Positions 39,842 to 48,498 of a DNA stretch of 64,000 nucleotides are shown in pieces. The DNA is from Nocardia concava NBRC 100430 (GTDB lineage Bacteria > Actinomycetota > Actinomycetes > Mycobacteriales > Mycobacteriaceae): positions 1 to 64,000 of the forward strand of contig NZ_BAFX01000075.1 in the NCBI RefSeq assembly GCF_000308815.1, given 5' to 3'. Position 1 is the stretch's first letter. Each line of letters starts with the position of its first letter. The notes beneath the pieces are model-generated. The model was not told the DNA's origin, did not search any database, and worked only from the letters and a program-made list of their open reading frames with translations. The position numbers were made by a program, and so were the translations under genes.

Positions 39842-41407
39842 ATGAATCAAGACAACGCCGTGCTGCTTTCCTGGGTTCTCGCCGCCGTGCTACTGGTGGC
39901 CATGGTCGGGCTGCTGTTGCTGTGGCGGGCTGTTCGCATCGAACGCGGACGGATTGCCGCACTGCGCGCCGACCAGGCCGAACGCGACGCCGCGGTCGAG
40001 GAGATGATCGCCAACCTCACCGACAATGTGGTGCCCGCCATCGGTGCGGCCGTGCGCCGCTCGGACCCGGACAATCCCACCGTGGATCTGCCCGTGGTCC
40101 TCGAGCAATCGCGCATCGCTGAGCTGGTGTGGCAGTGGACCGCCCGTTGCGGCGAGGAGTTGATGAAGGTTGCCGCCGAGACCCGTGACCGGGTTCGGCG
40201 CGAGGCCGAGTCCGAGACTCAGCTCGCGGTGGCGCAGATCGAATCCGAGCGGCAGACCGCGGTCGCGCAGGCCGAGGAACGGGCGAACCGGGCCGAGGAG
40301 CTGGCCCAGCGCGCCGAGGAAACCGCGCAGGTGGCCATCGCCCAGGCCGAGGAGGCCTCCCGGGTCGCGGTGGCGCAGGCCGTCGAGTCCTCGCGGGTCG
40401 CCGTGGCCGAGGCCGCCGACGCGGCCCGCGCGCAGGTGGAAGCCTCGGCGCGCGATGCCACCTCGGCCGCGGTGCGCGCCTTCGGCGCCTCGGTGGTGAG
40501 CCTGGGTGCGGACGTGAGCCAGGTGGTCAGCGCCGCGCTGCGCCGCCACCGCAATGACGAGACCTTCGAAACCCTCACCCGCATCGACCATTCCGTGCAG
40601 CAGATGATCCGTCAGGCGCAGTCCTATGTGATCGTCTGTGGCGGTTTGCCCGGCCGCCGCTGGCCGCAGCAGACCCTCACCGATGTGGTGGGCGGCGCGA
40701 CCGGCCGCGTGCGCGACTACACCCGCGTGCGGGCCACCGAGCTGGAGCGCCCGGTGGTGAGCCGCGTGGTCGAGCCGCTGGTGCACACCGTCGCGACCCT
40801 GCTCGACAACGCGCTGCGCTACTCGCCGCCGACCTCCTACGTGGACATCGGTTTCCAGGAAGGACACCACGGCGTCACGGTGATCATCGACGACGCCGGT
40901 GTCCGGATGAACCCGGAGCAGCTGGAGGAGACCCGCCGGGTGCTCGCCGGCGACCAGGTCGTCGACATCCACGCGCTGGGACCGACCCCGCGCGTCGGCT
41001 TCCCCGGTGTGGCCGCGCTGGCTCGCCGCTACGGCTTCTCCGTCTACATCGACGGACCCAATATGTACGGCGGCATGCGCGCCATGGTCTTCATTCCGGA
41101 GACCCTGCTGGCCGCGCCGGCGCCGATCGCGGTGGCCACCCCGGCCCCCGTGCCCGCACCCGCTCCGGTCCCCGCGCCGGAGCCGGAACCCACACTGGTA
41201 GCCATGGATTCGGTGCCTTCCGACCTCACCCCCGGCGGCCTGCCCAAGCGGCGCCGCCGCTCCGCGACGGTGTCCGTGGCGGCCACCGTCCGCGCGGTCA
41301 CGACGGAATCCGGTTCCGCGCGACCCGATATCGCCGCTGCCTGGTACAGCGGCTCCCAACGTGGCCGAGCGGCCGCGTTCGAGCACTCCGAAGGGATGAC
41401 ATCGTGA
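39842..41407 (+). CDS. Conservon CvnA: membrane-bound histidine-kinase-like ATPase
   Basis: The 521-residue product has one N-terminal membrane helix (VLLSWVLAAVLLVAMVGLLLLW), a long Ala/Glu-rich coiled coil (about 100-230, repeats such as AEEASRVAVAQAVESSRVAVAEAADAA), a HATPase_c domain (about 290-420; LLDNALRYSPPTSYVDI as N-box, IIDDAGVRMNP), and a Pro-rich tail. No phosphorylatable His box is evident. In Streptomyces conservons CvnA partners with CvnB-D in a GPCR-like membrane complex. First gene of a four-gene operon. Confidence 0.88.
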   Translation: MNQDNAVLLSWVLAAVLLVAMVGLLLLWRAVRIERGRIAALRADQAERDAAVEEMIANLTDNVVPAIGAAVRRSDPDNPTVDLPVVLEQSRIAELVWQWTARCGEELMKVAAETRDRVRREAESETQLAVAQIESERQTAVAQAEERANRAEELAQRAEETAQVAIAQAEEASRVAVAQAVESSRVAVAEAADAARAQVEASARDATSAAVRAFGASVVSLGADVSQVVSAALRRHRNDETFETLTRIDHSVQQMIRQAQSYVIVCGGLPGRRWPQQTLTDVVGGATGRVRDYTRVRATELERPVVSRVVEPLVHTVATLLDNALRYSPPTSYVDIGFQEGHHGVTVIIDDAGVRMNPEQLEETRRVLAGDQVVDIHALGPTPRVGFPGVAALARRYGFSVYIDGPNMYGGMRAMVFIPETLLAAPAPIAVATPAPVPAPAPVPAPEPEPTLVAMDSVPSDLTPGGLPKRRRRSATVSVAATVRAVTTESGSARPDIAAAWYSGSQRGRAAAFEHSEGMTS

Positions 41408-41838
41408 CCGGTACGCCCGCGACGGCCGTGAGTGAAACCAACCGGCTTGCTTGGTTGCTCGATGATCTCGAAGCGCCCGGGGTCCGGTTCGCGGTCCTGC
41501 TATCCGAGGACGGTCTGCGCATCGCCCACACCGGCGGGGTCAGCATCGACGACGCCGAACGCTTCGCCGCGGCCGCGTCGGGCCTGCGCGCCCTGGGCAA
41601 GGCGCTCGCGGAATTCTGCGGCGGCACCGCCGATAACGCGGTGCGCCAGAACATGACCGAGTACGCCGACGGCATGATCTTCATCACCGCCGCCGGAGCC
41701 GGTGCGCTGCTGGGGGTTTCGACCACCCAGGACGTGGACGTCAGCCTGGTCGCGCACCGCATGAACGAACTGGCCGTGCGAGTCGGGCGCGAACTCGGCA
41801 GTATGTCGCGGACCAGGGCCGACCTGCCCCGCGCATGA
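41404..41838 (+). CDS. Conservon CvnB: roadblock/LC7-domain protein
   Basis: A 144-residue roadblock/LC7 protein (LAWLLDDLEAPGVRFAVLLSEDGLRIAHTGG, ASGLRALGKALAEFCGG, YADGMIFITAAGAGALLGVSTTQDVDVSLVAHRMNELAVRVG). The GTG start overlaps the cvnA stop (GTGA), and the next gene overlaps by 4 nt. These proteins act as GTPase-activating or scaffolding partners of CvnD-type GTPases. Confidence 0.92.
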   Translation: MTGTPATAVSETNRLAWLLDDLEAPGVRFAVLLSEDGLRIAHTGGVSIDDAERFAAAASGLRALGKALAEFCGGTADNAVRQNMTEYADGMIFITAAGAGALLGVSTTQDVDVSLVAHRMNELAVRVGRELGSMSRTRADLPRA

Positions 41839-42182
41839 GCCGGCCGCGGCGCGACCCCGATCTGGTCCGGGCGTATGTGCGCACCGGCGGCCGATCCCGT
41901 CCCACGCGGGCGCTGGATCTGGTCAGTCTGGTTGTCGCGGTGGCCGATCCGGCCCCCGGCGCGTCCCCCGACGCCCGCCGCATCCTCGGGCTCGCCCGGC
42001 GCGGCGTCCTGACGCTCGCCGAATTGGCGGCGCATCTGGATATGCCGCCCTCGGTGGTGAAGATCCTGGTCGCCGACCTGCTCGACAGCGGGCACCTCAG
42101 CATCCCGACCCCGGCGCAGGAACTGCCGGGACAAGCTCTTCTGGAGGAGGTACTCCATGGACTCCGCGCTCTCTCCGCATGA
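41835..42182 (+). CDS. Conservon CvnC: DUF742 protein
   Basis: A 115-residue DUF742 protein: DPDLVRAYVRTGGRSRPTRALDLVSLVV at the N-terminus and a winged-helix-like C-terminus (ARRGVLTLAELAAHLDMPPSVVKILVADLLDSGHLSI). It overlaps cvnB by 4 nt and cvnD by 26 nt, strict translational linkage. Role in the conservon complex, possibly DNA or protein docking. Confidence 0.9.
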   Translation: MSRPRRDPDLVRAYVRTGGRSRPTRALDLVSLVVAVADPAPGASPDARRILGLARRGVLTLAELAAHLDMPPSVVKILVADLLDSGHLSIPTPAQELPGQALLEEVLHGLRALSA

Positions 42183-42750
42183 GCGCGTCGTCGACTATGT
42201 GCCGCAGACCGTCACCCGCACCGTAAAACTGCTGGTGGCCGGGAACTTCGGCGTCGGGAAGACCACGTTCGTCGGCAGCGTCTCCGAGATCAGGCCGCTG
42301 CGCACCGAGGAGACCATCACCGAGGCCAGCGTCGGCGTCGACGATATGGCCGGACTGCCGGGCAAGACCACCACCACGGTCGCCATGGACTTCGGCCGCA
42401 TCACCTTGAATCCGCGCCTGGCCCTGTACCTTTTCGGCACGCCCGGCCAGCGCCGCTTCGTTCCCATCTGGGAAGACCTGGCCGTCGGTGCGCTGGGCGC
42501 GCTGGTGCTGGTGGACACCCGCCGCCTCGAGAAGGCCGACGAATCGCTATCCATCCTCGAGGAACGCGGCGTCCCCTACGCGGTGGCCGTCAACGACTTC
42601 GAGGGTGCGCCACGCTACCCCCTCGACGAAGTCCGCGACGCCCTAGACCTGGACCCCGGCACCCCCCTCATGCGCCTCGACGCCCGAGACCGCGCCCCCT
42701 GCCTGGAATCGCTCATCACCCTGGTCGAGCACCTGATCGACCCACGCTGA
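42157..42750 (+). CDS. Conservon CvnD: small Ras-like GTPase
   Basis: The 197-residue GTPase has P-loop AGNFGVGKTTFVGSVSEI (about 28-45), a switch region TEASVGVDD, and G3-like LYLFGTPGQRRF. The guanine-specificity motif NKxD is represented by AVNDFEG. These MglA/CvnD-like GTPases couple to CvnA histidine kinases. Last gene of the conservon; ATG 42157 has GGAGGTACTCC upstream, inside cvnC. Confidence 0.92.
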   Translation: MDSALSPHERVVDYVPQTVTRTVKLLVAGNFGVGKTTFVGSVSEIRPLRTEETITEASVGVDDMAGLPGKTTTTVAMDFGRITLNPRLALYLFGTPGQRRFVPIWEDLAVGALGALVLVDTRRLEKADESLSILEERGVPYAVAVNDFEGAPRYPLDEVRDALDLDPGTPLMRLDARDRAPCLESLITLVEHLIDPR

Positions 42751-42834
42751 CCACTTGCCGTCGGCAATCGCGCGCATTGTAGGCTCACCGATGGCGGCGG
42801 AAAGCCGTGTGGCGCAGATGTCTTGGGGTGGGTC

Positions 42835-43437
42835 GTGGCGTTGGTGTTGTCGGGGAAGATCGTTCAGCTGACCGAGCTGTCGGTGGAGGATGTGCCGTTC
42901 TTGGCGGCCGGTGCGGTGGAATCACGTGAGTCCTACGCGTTCGCGCACCTGCCTGCCGACGAGGACGGCATGCGTCGGCTGGTCGAACAGCAACTCGCCG
43001 CCCGGGACGCCAACCGGCAACTGCCCCTGGTGATGCGGTGGGCCGGCACCGGTAAAGTGATCGGCAGCAGCAGTTTTCATCTCGAGCAGTGGCCGTGGCA
43101 CTCCGAGCCCCCGGCGACCCCGGATGCCGTCGAGATCGGCTCCACCTGGCTGGCGCACTCCGCGCAGCGCACCGGCGCGAATCGCGAGGCCAAGCTGCTC
43201 ATGCTCGACCACGCCTTCACCACCTGGCAGGTGCACCGGGTCCGCTTCCGTACTGACGTCCGAAACGAGCGCTCCCGCCGCGCGATCGAACGCCTCGGCG
43301 CCCAATTCGACGGCATCCTGCGGGGCGATTTCGCCGGAGCCGATGGCACCGTCCGCAATTCCGCCTACTACTCCATCCTCGCCGCCGAATGGGGTGCGGT
43401 GCGTTCGGTTCTCGCGGACTCGCTGGCTCTGCGCTGA
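42835..43437 (+). CDS. GNAT-family N-acetyltransferase
   Basis: The 200-residue product has the RimJ/RimL-type GNAT layout: VQLTELSVEDVPFLAAGAVESRESYAFAHLPADEDG, GKVIGSSSFHLEQWP, VEIGSTWLAHSAQRTGANREAKLLMLDHAF (acetyl-CoA site) and VRFRTDVRNERSRRAIERLGAQFDGILRGDF. It acetylates an amine or protein N-terminus of unknown identity. GTG 42835 is preferred, TTG 42823 possible; ribosome binding site weak. Confidence 0.88.
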   Translation: MALVLSGKIVQLTELSVEDVPFLAAGAVESRESYAFAHLPADEDGMRRLVEQQLAARDANRQLPLVMRWAGTGKVIGSSSFHLEQWPWHSEPPATPDAVEIGSTWLAHSAQRTGANREAKLLMLDHAFTTWQVHRVRFRTDVRNERSRRAIERLGAQFDGILRGDFAGADGTVRNSAYYSILAAEWGAVRSVLADSLALR

Positions 43438-43527
43438 CGTGTGGCGGCTTCGATCGGGGCATCAGCCGCGGCCATCGAAGGATCCACACCTCCTCGATCG
43501 GTGACATCAAGTCCTCTCATCCCTGGT

Positions 43528-43790
43528 TCAGGTCTCTACCGCCGGATCTCGGCCCCGTCGGTTCGGTTGCGCGGTGGGGGCGGACAGCAACGTGACGAGC
43601 AGCTCGGCCGCCTCGCGGTAGCGGGCGGTGAGCGCGGCGAGGCGCGGGGTCGCGGCGGGGGTGAGGCGCATTTCGAACTCCAATGCCTCGAGCCGGGTGC
43701 GTAGCGCGTCGGCCTGCTCGGCCGCGGCGGCGGTGTCGAGTCCGCGCAGCTGGGCGATGAACTCGGCGAAGCGCTGTTCCAGGCTGGACA
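43528..43790 (-). CDS. Small helical protein of heat-shock locus B
   Basis: An 86-residue protein (MSSLEQRFAEFIAQLRGLDTAAAAEQADALRTRLEALEFEMRL...) that is predicted to be almost entirely helical, with a hydrophobic centre and a basic tail. It has GGAGG 8 nt before the ATG. Its leader carries hairpin copy B and is driven by a promoter with the same dyad/-10 arrangement as hsp20. It occupies the position of hsp20 in locus A but is not an Hsp20. Unknown function, likely stress-induced. Confidence 0.7.
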
Positions 43791-43821
43791 TCGGCGGATC
43801 CTCCTGTCTGAGCCGATGGGT

Positions 43822-43862
43822 CGGGTGAGCCCGCAAGCCTGCCCGCTGAACGGGCCCACCCG
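43822..43862 (-). ncRNA. Conserved 41-nt RNA hairpin, copy B
   Basis: On the minus strand CGGGTGGGCCCG (43862-43851) and CGGGCTCACCCG (43833-43822) form the same 12-bp stem as copy A (30530-30570), with a 17-nt loop of different sequence except its CTTG end. It lies in the 5' leader of the small helical protein, 32-72 nt before the ATG. Confidence 0.6.
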
Positions 43863-43902
43863 TCGCCGGAAGAGGTCTGATGTCACTGTGCAATCGGTCT
43901 GC

Positions 43903-43924
43903 AGATAATCTATGTCATCTGACA
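43903..43924 (-). promoter_or_regulatory. Promoter with dyad operator, locus B
   Basis: On the minus strand TGTCAGATGACA (43924-43913) is a perfect dyad followed after 4 nt by TTATCT (43908-43903). The spacing and the CAGATG centre equal those before hsp20 in locus A. Confidence 0.6.
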
Positions 43925-43934
43925 GAGATATTGT

Positions 43935-43961
43935 TTAGCACTCTCGTCATCTGAGTGCAAG
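43935..43961. promoter_or_regulatory. CIRCE element of locus B
   Basis: TTAGCACTC-N9-GAGTGCAAG at 43935-43961, in the intergenic region of the small helical protein and the MerR regulator. Arms are identical to those of locus A read in the merR direction; the N9 spacers differ. Beyond it, both loci share GAGGTAAT 9 nt downstream of GAGTGCAAG, probably the merR -10 region. Confidence 0.85.
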
Positions 43962-44025
43962 ATCTGGGCAGAGGTAATGTGGAGCAACCGCGACCAGGCG
44001 GTGACGACGAGAACGGGAGCACCGG

Positions 44026-44361
44026 ATGCCGGTGAGCGATCAAGGCCATCTGCCGCTGTCGGGACAGGCGGTGTACGCGATCTCGGTGGCCGCCGAGCTG
44101 TCCGGGGTCGGGGTGCAGACCCTGCGCCTGTACGAGCAGCACGGCCTGATCACTCCGACCCGCAGCAGCGGAGGCACCCGCCGGTACAGCGGCGACGATC
44201 TCGCGCGGCTGGCGCGCATCATCGCCCTCGCCGGTCAGGGGATCAACCTGGTCGGGATCGGGCGCATCCTCGACCTCGAGGACGCCAATACGGTACTGCG
44301 CGAGTCGAATACGGCGCTCACCGCCGAGCGCGACCGCCTGCGAGACGCGCCCGCGTCGTAG
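44026..44361 (+). CDS. HspR-like MerR regulator of heat-shock locus B
   Basis: The 111-residue MerR protein parallels the one at 29588: GQAVYAISVAAELSGVGVQTLRLYEQHGLITPTRSSGGTRRYSGDDLARLARIIALAGQGINLVGIGRILDLEDAN. N- and C-terminal ends have diverged. It is divergent from the small helical protein across the CIRCE/dyad region, so it probably represses it and itself. HspR proteins often act with DnaK as sensor; that link is not visible here. Confidence 0.87.
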   Translation: MPVSDQGHLPLSGQAVYAISVAAELSGVGVQTLRLYEQHGLITPTRSSGGTRRYSGDDLARLARIIALAGQGINLVGIGRILDLEDANTVLRESNTALTAERDRLRDAPAS

Positions 44362-44380
44362 CCGCCGTCAGCGCTCGAGG

Positions 44381-44947
44381 TCAGCGGGACCGGGGGCGCC
44401 AGCCCGGTGGCGGGTCCTCGCCGACGCGGCCGTCGACGGATTCGCGCAGCAGGTCGGCGTGGCCGGTGTGACGGCCGTATTCCTCGATGAGGTCGCAGAG
44501 CAGGCGGCGAAGGCTGAGGTGGCGGCCGCCGGGCCAGGAGAGGTGGACCAGCTGATCGAGGCCGCCATCTGCCAAGGCGGCGTTGAGTTTCGACCGGGAG
44601 CGGTCGACCGTGGTGTCCCACAGGCGGTAGAGATCGGCGGGCGAGTCGGCGGCGGCCGAGGTGAAATCCCATTCGGGGTCGGCGCGCCAGTCGACGGTGT
44701 CCCACGGCGGGCTGGGCGGGGAACCGGAGAGCTTGGCCGTGAACATCTCGTCCTCGGCGCGGGCGAGATGCTTGAGCAGGCCGCCGAGGGTCAGGGCCGA
44801 CGCGCCGATACGGGTGTCGAGGCCGACCGCATCCAGGTCATCGCATTTCCAGCGAAAGGTGGTGCGAAGGCGTTCGAGCGCGCCGATGAGGTGCTCGACC
44901 TCGGTGCCCGCCAGGGGCGGCTCCCACGGCGTCTCGCTATCGGTCAT
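44381..44947 (-). CDS. DinB-family (DUF664) protein
   Basis: A 188-residue four-helix protein of the DinB/DUF664 type: LIGALERLRTTFRWKCDDLDAVGLDTRIGASALTLGGLLKHLARAEDEMF, with the metal-binding His in LLKHLARAE and the paired His in EEYGRHTGHADLLRE. Such proteins may be thiol (bacillithiol/mycothiol)-dependent transferases. ATG 44947 lies 45 bp inside a longer frame and begins the conserved part. Unrelated to DNA polymerase DinB. Confidence 0.85.
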   Translation of the reverse strand: MTDSETPWEPPLAGTEVEHLIGALERLRTTFRWKCDDLDAVGLDTRIGASALTLGGLLKHLARAEDEMFTAKLSGSPPSPPWDTVDWRADPEWDFTSAAADSPADLYRLWDTTVDRSRSKLNAALADGGLDQLVHLSWPGGRHLSLRRLLCDLIEEYGRHTGHADLLRESVDGRVGEDPPPGWRPRSR

Positions 44948-45014
44948 TCCGCCACGGTAGATCACCGCGCGGCGCCTGCGGGCATAGATCATCGCGGTGG
45001 ATTACTGTGGCGGC

Positions 45015-45224
45015 GTGAGCCTTACCGATTTCAGTCCCGGCGATGTCGTGTACTTCCCGGAGGGGCCGTTCACCGGCGTGTGCGGGGTGGTGCAATCCGT
45101 CGATCCCCGCCGCGAAGAGCTGCGGATCGACTTCACGGAGGGCTCGGTCCATCGCGAGGGCAATGTCTTGCGCGAACGCCGCCACAGCTTCACCGTCGGA
45201 TTCCACGAAGTCGAATTGGGCTGA
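45015..45224 (+). CDS. Small SH3/KOW-like protein
   Basis: A 69-residue protein (SLTDFSPGDVVYFPEGPFTGVCGVVQSVDPRREELRIDFTEGSVHREGNVLRERRHSFTVGF). The GDVV-FP-GPFTGV-GVV pattern resembles a KOW/NusG-type SH3 barrel found in transcription or translation factors; there is no second domain. Starts at GTG 45015. It immediately precedes a small helical protein. Confidence 0.6.
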   Translation: MSLTDFSPGDVVYFPEGPFTGVCGVVQSVDPRREELRIDFTEGSVHREGNVLRERRHSFTVGFHEVELG

Positions 45225-45231
45225 CCTTCCG

Positions 45232-45531
45232 ATGCAGTCGGAGGTGGCGGAGATCATCGCCATTCTCGAACGGGTGCGCGCGATCGTGCGGGCCACACCG
45301 CAGATCCTGGATTGGCAACGGCGCTACGACGAGGTCGACGAGCTGGTGAGCGATCTCGATCAGCATGCCGCGCGGCTGCGACAGGGAGATCCGAGTGGGC
45401 TGCGAGAGCTGGGCTACCTGTTCGCGCCGACCGGCAGTTTCTGCGAAATCGCGGCCAGCAGTGGGTGGCTCGACGAATACACCGAGCTGGGCAACCGGTT
45501 CGATCGTCTGCACGCGCGACTGAAGGGGTGA
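45232..45531 (+). CDS. Small helical protein, unknown function
   Basis: A 99-residue protein (VAEIIAILERVRAIVRATPQILDWQRRYDEVDELVSDLDQHAARLRQGDPSGLRELGYLFAPTGSFCEIAASSGWLDEYTELGNRFDRLHARL). Predicted all-helical with heptad-like spacing. 8 bp after the KOW-like gene and probably cotranscribed. No family recognised. Confidence 0.6.
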   Translation: MQSEVAEIIAILERVRAIVRATPQILDWQRRYDEVDELVSDLDQHAARLRQGDPSGLRELGYLFAPTGSFCEIAASSGWLDEYTELGNRFDRLHARLKG

Positions 45532-45594
45532 TCGTGGGCGGTCGTTGTTGATCTTGGCGCGCGCGATCGGACCCGGGGACCTAGGCTTTCGCGC

Positions 45595-45897
45595 GTGTCA
45601 GATTCTGTACGACTTCTCATCATGATCACGACCCAGCCCGGGCGCGGGCAGGAGCAGGTGGCGGCCTTCGAACGGCTCGCGCCGATCGTCCGCGCCGAGC
45701 AGGGCTGCCTGCAGTACGACCTGCATCGGGTGAGCGGCGACGCGGATCGCTTTGTGCTGCTGGAGGAGTGGGCCTCCAAGGAAGCACTCGCCGCCCACGA
45801 CGTCACTCCCCACATGATCGAGGCCGATGCGGCAAGTCCGGCGTTCCGCGCCGGCCCCGCCCAGGTCATCGAGTTGGCCGCGGAACCGGTGGCCTGA
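45595..45897 (+). CDS. Antibiotic-biosynthesis-monooxygenase (ABM) domain protein
   Basis: A 100-residue ABM protein: LLIMITTQPGRGQEQVAAFERLAPIVRAEQGCLQYDLHRVSGDADRFVLLEEWASKEALAAHDVTPHM, with C-terminal AGPAQVIELA. These dimeric ferredoxin-like proteins oxidise quinols/aromatics or degrade haem; the activity here is unknown. A -10-like TAGGCT ends about 7 bp before GTG 45595, suggesting leaderless translation. Confidence 0.9.
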   Translation: MSDSVRLLIMITTQPGRGQEQVAAFERLAPIVRAEQGCLQYDLHRVSGDADRFVLLEEWASKEALAAHDVTPHMIEADAASPAFRAGPAQVIELAAEPVA

Positions 45898-45924
45898 CAG
45901 CCGTAGTCGGTCGGCGGTTCCGCG

Positions 45925-48396
45925 CTATGGCCAGCGCGCGGTCCCGCCCTCGTTTTCGGCGCCGAGTGCGGTGATCTGCTCCCGCAGCGACGCCGTCAGC
46001 TCCGGCGGGATCCGCCGTAGGTCGGTTTCGGTCGCGAGCACCGCGGACAATGCCTGGGGGAGCAGTTCTCGTCCCACCGGGTGCGCCTTCGGGAACGTTT
46101 CGTCGATGGTGCGCAGGATCAGTTCGACCGCGTCGAGGCGGCCCCACAGGTAGTCGTTCTCCCGGTCGGGTGCGTGGGCGAACGCGCCGAAATGGTGCAG
46201 CGCAACGCCTTTGAGTTTGCCCTCGCCGTCAGGCGGTTTGAGCGCCGTGGCCCGCAGGGGGCTGAACTGGACCAGCGGGATCGGGGTGAACTGCGGCAGT
46301 TCCGACAGCGAGATCGTGGGGAACAGCAGCCCGTCCCAGAGCGCGAAGCCCAGGTAGCGACTGGCCAGCAGGATCCGATCGCGCTTGGTCCAATTCGGCG
46401 TGGTGTCCGCGAACGGCTTCCACAGTCGCTGTCCGGCGTTCTCGAGAGTGTCGCGCAGGTGGGCGCTGTAGGCCTTGAACAGGTCGTTGAACTGCGCGGA
46501 CGCCTTGTGCGCGAAATCCTCCGGCGCGGTGAACCGCTCGCCCTGGAAAGTGCCTTGTTGCAACTGAACCGGGTTCAGGAAGGCGAGCAGACCGTGCTCT
46601 TTCATCCCTGCGACCGCCTCACGGGGCGCCTTGGCGATCTTCTCCAATTGCTCCCAGGCCTGGCCTTTGAGGTTGTTGATGTCCTCGCGCGGCGGCCCGC
46701 CGTCGACCGTATACAGCTGGTTGAGACCGGCCACGATGAACAACAGCCGGCGGTGCCGGTAGGGCGTGTCGATTCCCTGCAGCAAATCCGACAGATCCTT
46801 GGAATTCGCCGCGCTCCAATAGGGTTGGCCGCGCAGCCAGGACGCGATGGCGCAGCGAATGAACACCGCGGTCCCCGACTCGCCGGGCAGGGCGAACTCC
46901 GCCACGATCGCGTCGGCGAGGCAGCGGGCGGCGGTATCGGCCTTCAGTCGCTGATAGGTGTTCCAGGTCGAGCCCAGCGCGGTGACAGCCTGCTCGTGCA
47001 TGCGGGTGAACACCTCGCGGAACTCGGCCTCGGAGTGGAAGAAGTCCGGCTCCGGCGCCGCGTCGATCGCCTCGGTCAGACCGTATGAGCCCGAACGCGG
47101 CGTCGGCCGTTCCTGACCCCGCATCGATGTGAGGGCCGCGGTGATGTGGTCGAGCACCTCGACCTCCTGCTGCGTACTGATGGCCCCGACCTCGGCGATC
47201 CGTTCGTTCATGTCCCGCAGCCGGATCAGATCCGGGATCAACGACCGGCTGCCCCTGATTCCGGTGAGAATCTTGCGGAGCTCCTTGGCCCAATTGGGCT
47301 GTGCGGCACCGTCGTTCGTGCCCGCGGGTGGGGCCGTGAGCGCACAGCCGGGATCCGGCTCGAGATAGACCAACCGGCGATACACCTGCGTCGCCGCCCG
47401 CCGGCGGGCGATCGCGTCGACGACCAGATCGAAGGGTGCGTTGTCCAGCACGCCGCCATCGGCGAACCAGGTGCGCTCCGCCTCCAGCCCGAGTTCCGGG
47501 TAGCTGTAACGGAATCGGCGGATATCGATGGTGGTACCCGGCGGGCACTCCGCCTCCGTCGGAAAGGTTTCGGTATTGACCGGTTCGAATGCGCCGGGAA
47601 ATGCGGAGGTCGCCCGCGCGGCGAAGGACAGTGTGGGCGTCGCGTCCGGCCCGAACGCCGTCGTATTGTCGTCGTCGCGGAGGAATTGGAGCACCTGCGC
47701 ATGCTGGCGGTCACGTTGTCCGACACCGCCATTGCTCGACGCCACGGCGACATCGAACCCTTTCAGATCCGTCGTGGTCACGAACAACGACAGCTCCCCG
47801 CCCGGCGGAATCAATGTATCGGCCACTGGCCCCGACGAATTCGCCGCCCACCCAACCGGTTTCTTCGCATCCATATCCGCCAGCGCCCGATACAACAGCC
47901 GCGACATCAGCCCGCCATTGAGCACCGCCCGCTCCGACCAGAACGTCACGATCTTGACCGTGGCCGCCAGCGCGATCCGAAACCGCAGCGTGCCGCCGAT
48001 CCGCCACCGCAGCAGCTCCCGCAGATCGGCATGCTCGATCCACAACTTCTTCAACTGCCCCTGATCGGCATTCTGCGCGATCGCCTTACTCAACACCACC
48101 CCGTTGATCCCCCCGGCAGACGTCCCCGCAATGATGTCGATCCCCACCGACAATGCCCGCCCTTCCCGGTTCAACCGCGAAAGCAGCTCGAAGTAAACCC
48201 CTTCCGTATCAACAGCCGCCCCCGTGTTATCAACAAACGGATTAACAGCCTCCGAATTACCCGCACCCCTCTCATCGAACGCCCGAGACGCCCGAACAAG
48301 CTTGTGCAGTTCCTTAGTTATGCCATGCATATAAATAGCCAGCGACACGCCCCCATAACAAACAAGCGCAATCCGCAGTTCAGCATTCTGAGCCAT
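45925..48396 (-). CDS. Patatin-like phospholipase domain protein
   Basis: The 823-residue cytosolic protein has an N-terminal patatin domain: RIALVCYGGVSLAIYMHG as oxyanion region, nucleophile Ser in IIAGTSAGGINGVV (about 92), and catalytic Asp in FADGGVLDNAPFDL (about 318). The C-terminal half has no assigned domain and is rich in charged helices, ending with a Trp/Arg segment. Long patatins of this type (DUF3376) occur in actinobacteria. Serine lipid acyl hydrolase; substrate and role unknown. No signal peptide. Confidence 0.88.
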   Translation of the reverse strand: MAQNAELRIALVCYGGVSLAIYMHGITKELHKLVRASRAFDERGAGNSEAVNPFVDNTGAAVDTEGVYFELLSRLNREGRALSVGIDIIAGTSAGGINGVVLSKAIAQNADQGQLKKLWIEHADLRELLRWRIGGTLRFRIALAATVKIVTFWSERAVLNGGLMSRLLYRALADMDAKKPVGWAANSSGPVADTLIPPGGELSLFVTTTDLKGFDVAVASSNGGVGQRDRQHAQVLQFLRDDDNTTAFGPDATPTLSFAARATSAFPGAFEPVNTETFPTEAECPPGTTIDIRRFRYSYPELGLEAERTWFADGGVLDNAPFDLVVDAIARRRAATQVYRRLVYLEPDPGCALTAPPAGTNDGAAQPNWAKELRKILTGIRGSRSLIPDLIRLRDMNERIAEVGAISTQQEVEVLDHITAALTSMRGQERPTPRSGSYGLTEAIDAAPEPDFFHSEAEFREVFTRMHEQAVTALGSTWNTYQRLKADTAARCLADAIVAEFALPGESGTAVFIRCAIASWLRGQPYWSAANSKDLSDLLQGIDTPYRHRRLLFIVAGLNQLYTVDGGPPREDINNLKGQAWEQLEKIAKAPREAVAGMKEHGLLAFLNPVQLQQGTFQGERFTAPEDFAHKASAQFNDLFKAYSAHLRDTLENAGQRLWKPFADTTPNWTKRDRILLASRYLGFALWDGLLFPTISLSELPQFTPIPLVQFSPLRATALKPPDGEGKLKGVALHHFGAFAHAPDRENDYLWGRLDAVELILRTIDETFPKAHPVGRELLPQALSAVLATETDLRRIPPELTASLREQITALGAENEGGTARWP

Positions 48397-48498
48397 CGAG
48401 CCCCCCTCGCAGAGCCACCAACAGGTGATATCACCACCCTAATCCTCGACAGCAACAAACACCTGCGTATCGCACTACTCCTTCGACGAGACCTGCCG

